Shown: in pieces, positions 5,547 to 5,950 of the stretch
How positions within the stretch are numbered: the first letter of the stretch is position 1
How the letters are laid out: every line of letters starts with the position of its first letter
NCBI GenBank assembly: GCA_947454695.1
Contig: CANGMW010000164.1
Location: 1 to 5,950, forward strand
DNA length: 5,950 nucleotides
Origin: Comamonadaceae bacterium
GTDB lineage: Bacteria > Pseudomonadota > Gammaproteobacteria > Burkholderiales > Burkholderiaceae_C
Direction of reading: 5' to 3'
Program-made: the position numbers and the translations under genes
Notes under the pieces: model-generated
What the model was told of the DNA's origin: nothing
Seen by the model: only the letters and a program-made list of their open reading frames with translations
Database searches by the model: none

Positions 5547-5950
5547 GAATGCTTGCAGTCTGGCGGTGGCCCCAGTCTTCAGCGAACCTCTCTCTAAGAC
5601 CATATTCCCTAAAGCAGGGAAAACAACAGGGAACCGCGCGATATTAAAGCAATTGGTGCACCGCCTTTTCCCAAATAACTCAATGGCGGCAAAGAGTTGC
5701 AGGCAGTACAGGCTTGCTTCCATGATTTTGGAACAGGGAAATTCTAGACGGCTAACTGGGAATGATGTGACGGTTCAGGCGAATAGCAGCATGCTTAAGG
5801 ATGACCTCTGCATTGGAACATTAGGGATTGGATGAACGGATTGCAGCGATTGCTGTCGGTGCCCCCCAGCGAGCGTACTCACGCGCACCGTCGCCATTGT
5901 TTACACTAGTCAGCGTGCCTAATTAGCGTCCACACAAGGGGTAATATTTG

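Larger units (their letters stand above)
5443..5950. other. Non-coding region downstream of umuC
   Basis: I see no convincing gene in these roughly 500 bases. Composition is more AT-rich and less codon-biased than upstream. The longest frame (5461-5835, TTG start) runs through the hairpins below and resembles no family I know. Besides the hairpins at 5473-5546, there is a short inverted repeat TTCCCT (5605-5610) / AGGGAA (5616-5621). At the right edge, AAGGGG (5936-5941) is followed by TAATAT (5942-5947), which could belong to a promoter or ribosome-binding site of a gene beyond the window. The minus-strand terminator suggests that a minus-strand transcript may cross this region. Confidence 0.6.

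Noticed and set aside
5475..5723. Minus-strand open frame of 82 codons
   Set aside because: It reads straight through the minus-strand terminator and resembles no known protein.
5461..5835. Plus-strand open frame of 124 codons after umuC with a TTG start
   Set aside because: It runs through the hairpins and terminator, has no ribosome-binding site or recognisable motif, and its composition is unlike the neighbouring genes.
5900..5925. TTTACA (5900-5905) and TAATTA (5920-5925) as a plus-strand promoter
   Set aside because: The 14-base spacer is too short for a sigma-70 promoter, and no gene start is visible in the window.
5876..5935. Possible insertion-sequence end, because the minus strand reads TGTGTGGACGCTAATTAGGC from 5935
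   Set aside because: I cannot match it to a known element, no transposase remnant or paired terminal repeat is visible, and no target duplication can be seen. An ISfinder search would decide.

Overview
The window looks like a chromosomal segment of a betaproteobacterium. The GC-rich codon use, the CbpA/CbpM pair and the umuD-cho-umuC arrangement suggest Burkholderiales, most likely Comamonadaceae; this is an inference from gene content, not a database match. All recognisable genes lie on the + strand.

Layout. (1) 5-682 encodes an SDR-fold protein. It lacks both the Rossmann cofactor motif and the catalytic lysine, and instead carries the two signatures of halohydrin dehalogenases (T-x4-F-x-G and S-x12-Y-x3-R). 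(2) 683-912 is non-coding. It holds a very long imperfect hairpin just after the first stop codon and a second dyad just before the next gene. (3) 913-2741 is a tightly overlapping trio: a CbpA/DnaJ-type co-chaperone interrupted by one in-frame amber codon in its J-domain, its modulator CbpM, and a conserved-looking membrane protein of unknown function with a CxxC motif. Both junctions are 8-nt overlaps of the form ATGANTGA. (4) 2742-2853 is a short intergenic region with a strong LexA (SOS) box. (5) 2854-5442 is an SOS operon, umuD-cho-umuC. It encodes the self-cleaving subunit of DNA polymerase V, a UvrC-like GIY-YIG excinuclease (Cho), and the Y-family polymerase subunit. (6) 5443-5950 has no convincing gene. 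It holds competing AT-rich inverted repeats and a GC hairpin whose T-tract lies on the minus strand.

How the genes work together. The SOS cluster puts damage incision (Cho, with UvrA/UvrB) and translesion synthesis (UmuD'2C) under one LexA switch, with cho and umuC joined by an ATGA overlap. The chaperone cluster would supply a DnaK co-chaperone and its inhibitor, but the amber codon probably removes the DnaK-activating J-domain from any product. CbpM may therefore have lost its target here. The first gene is independent and may be a dehalogenase hidden under a generic 'SDR oxidoreductase' label.
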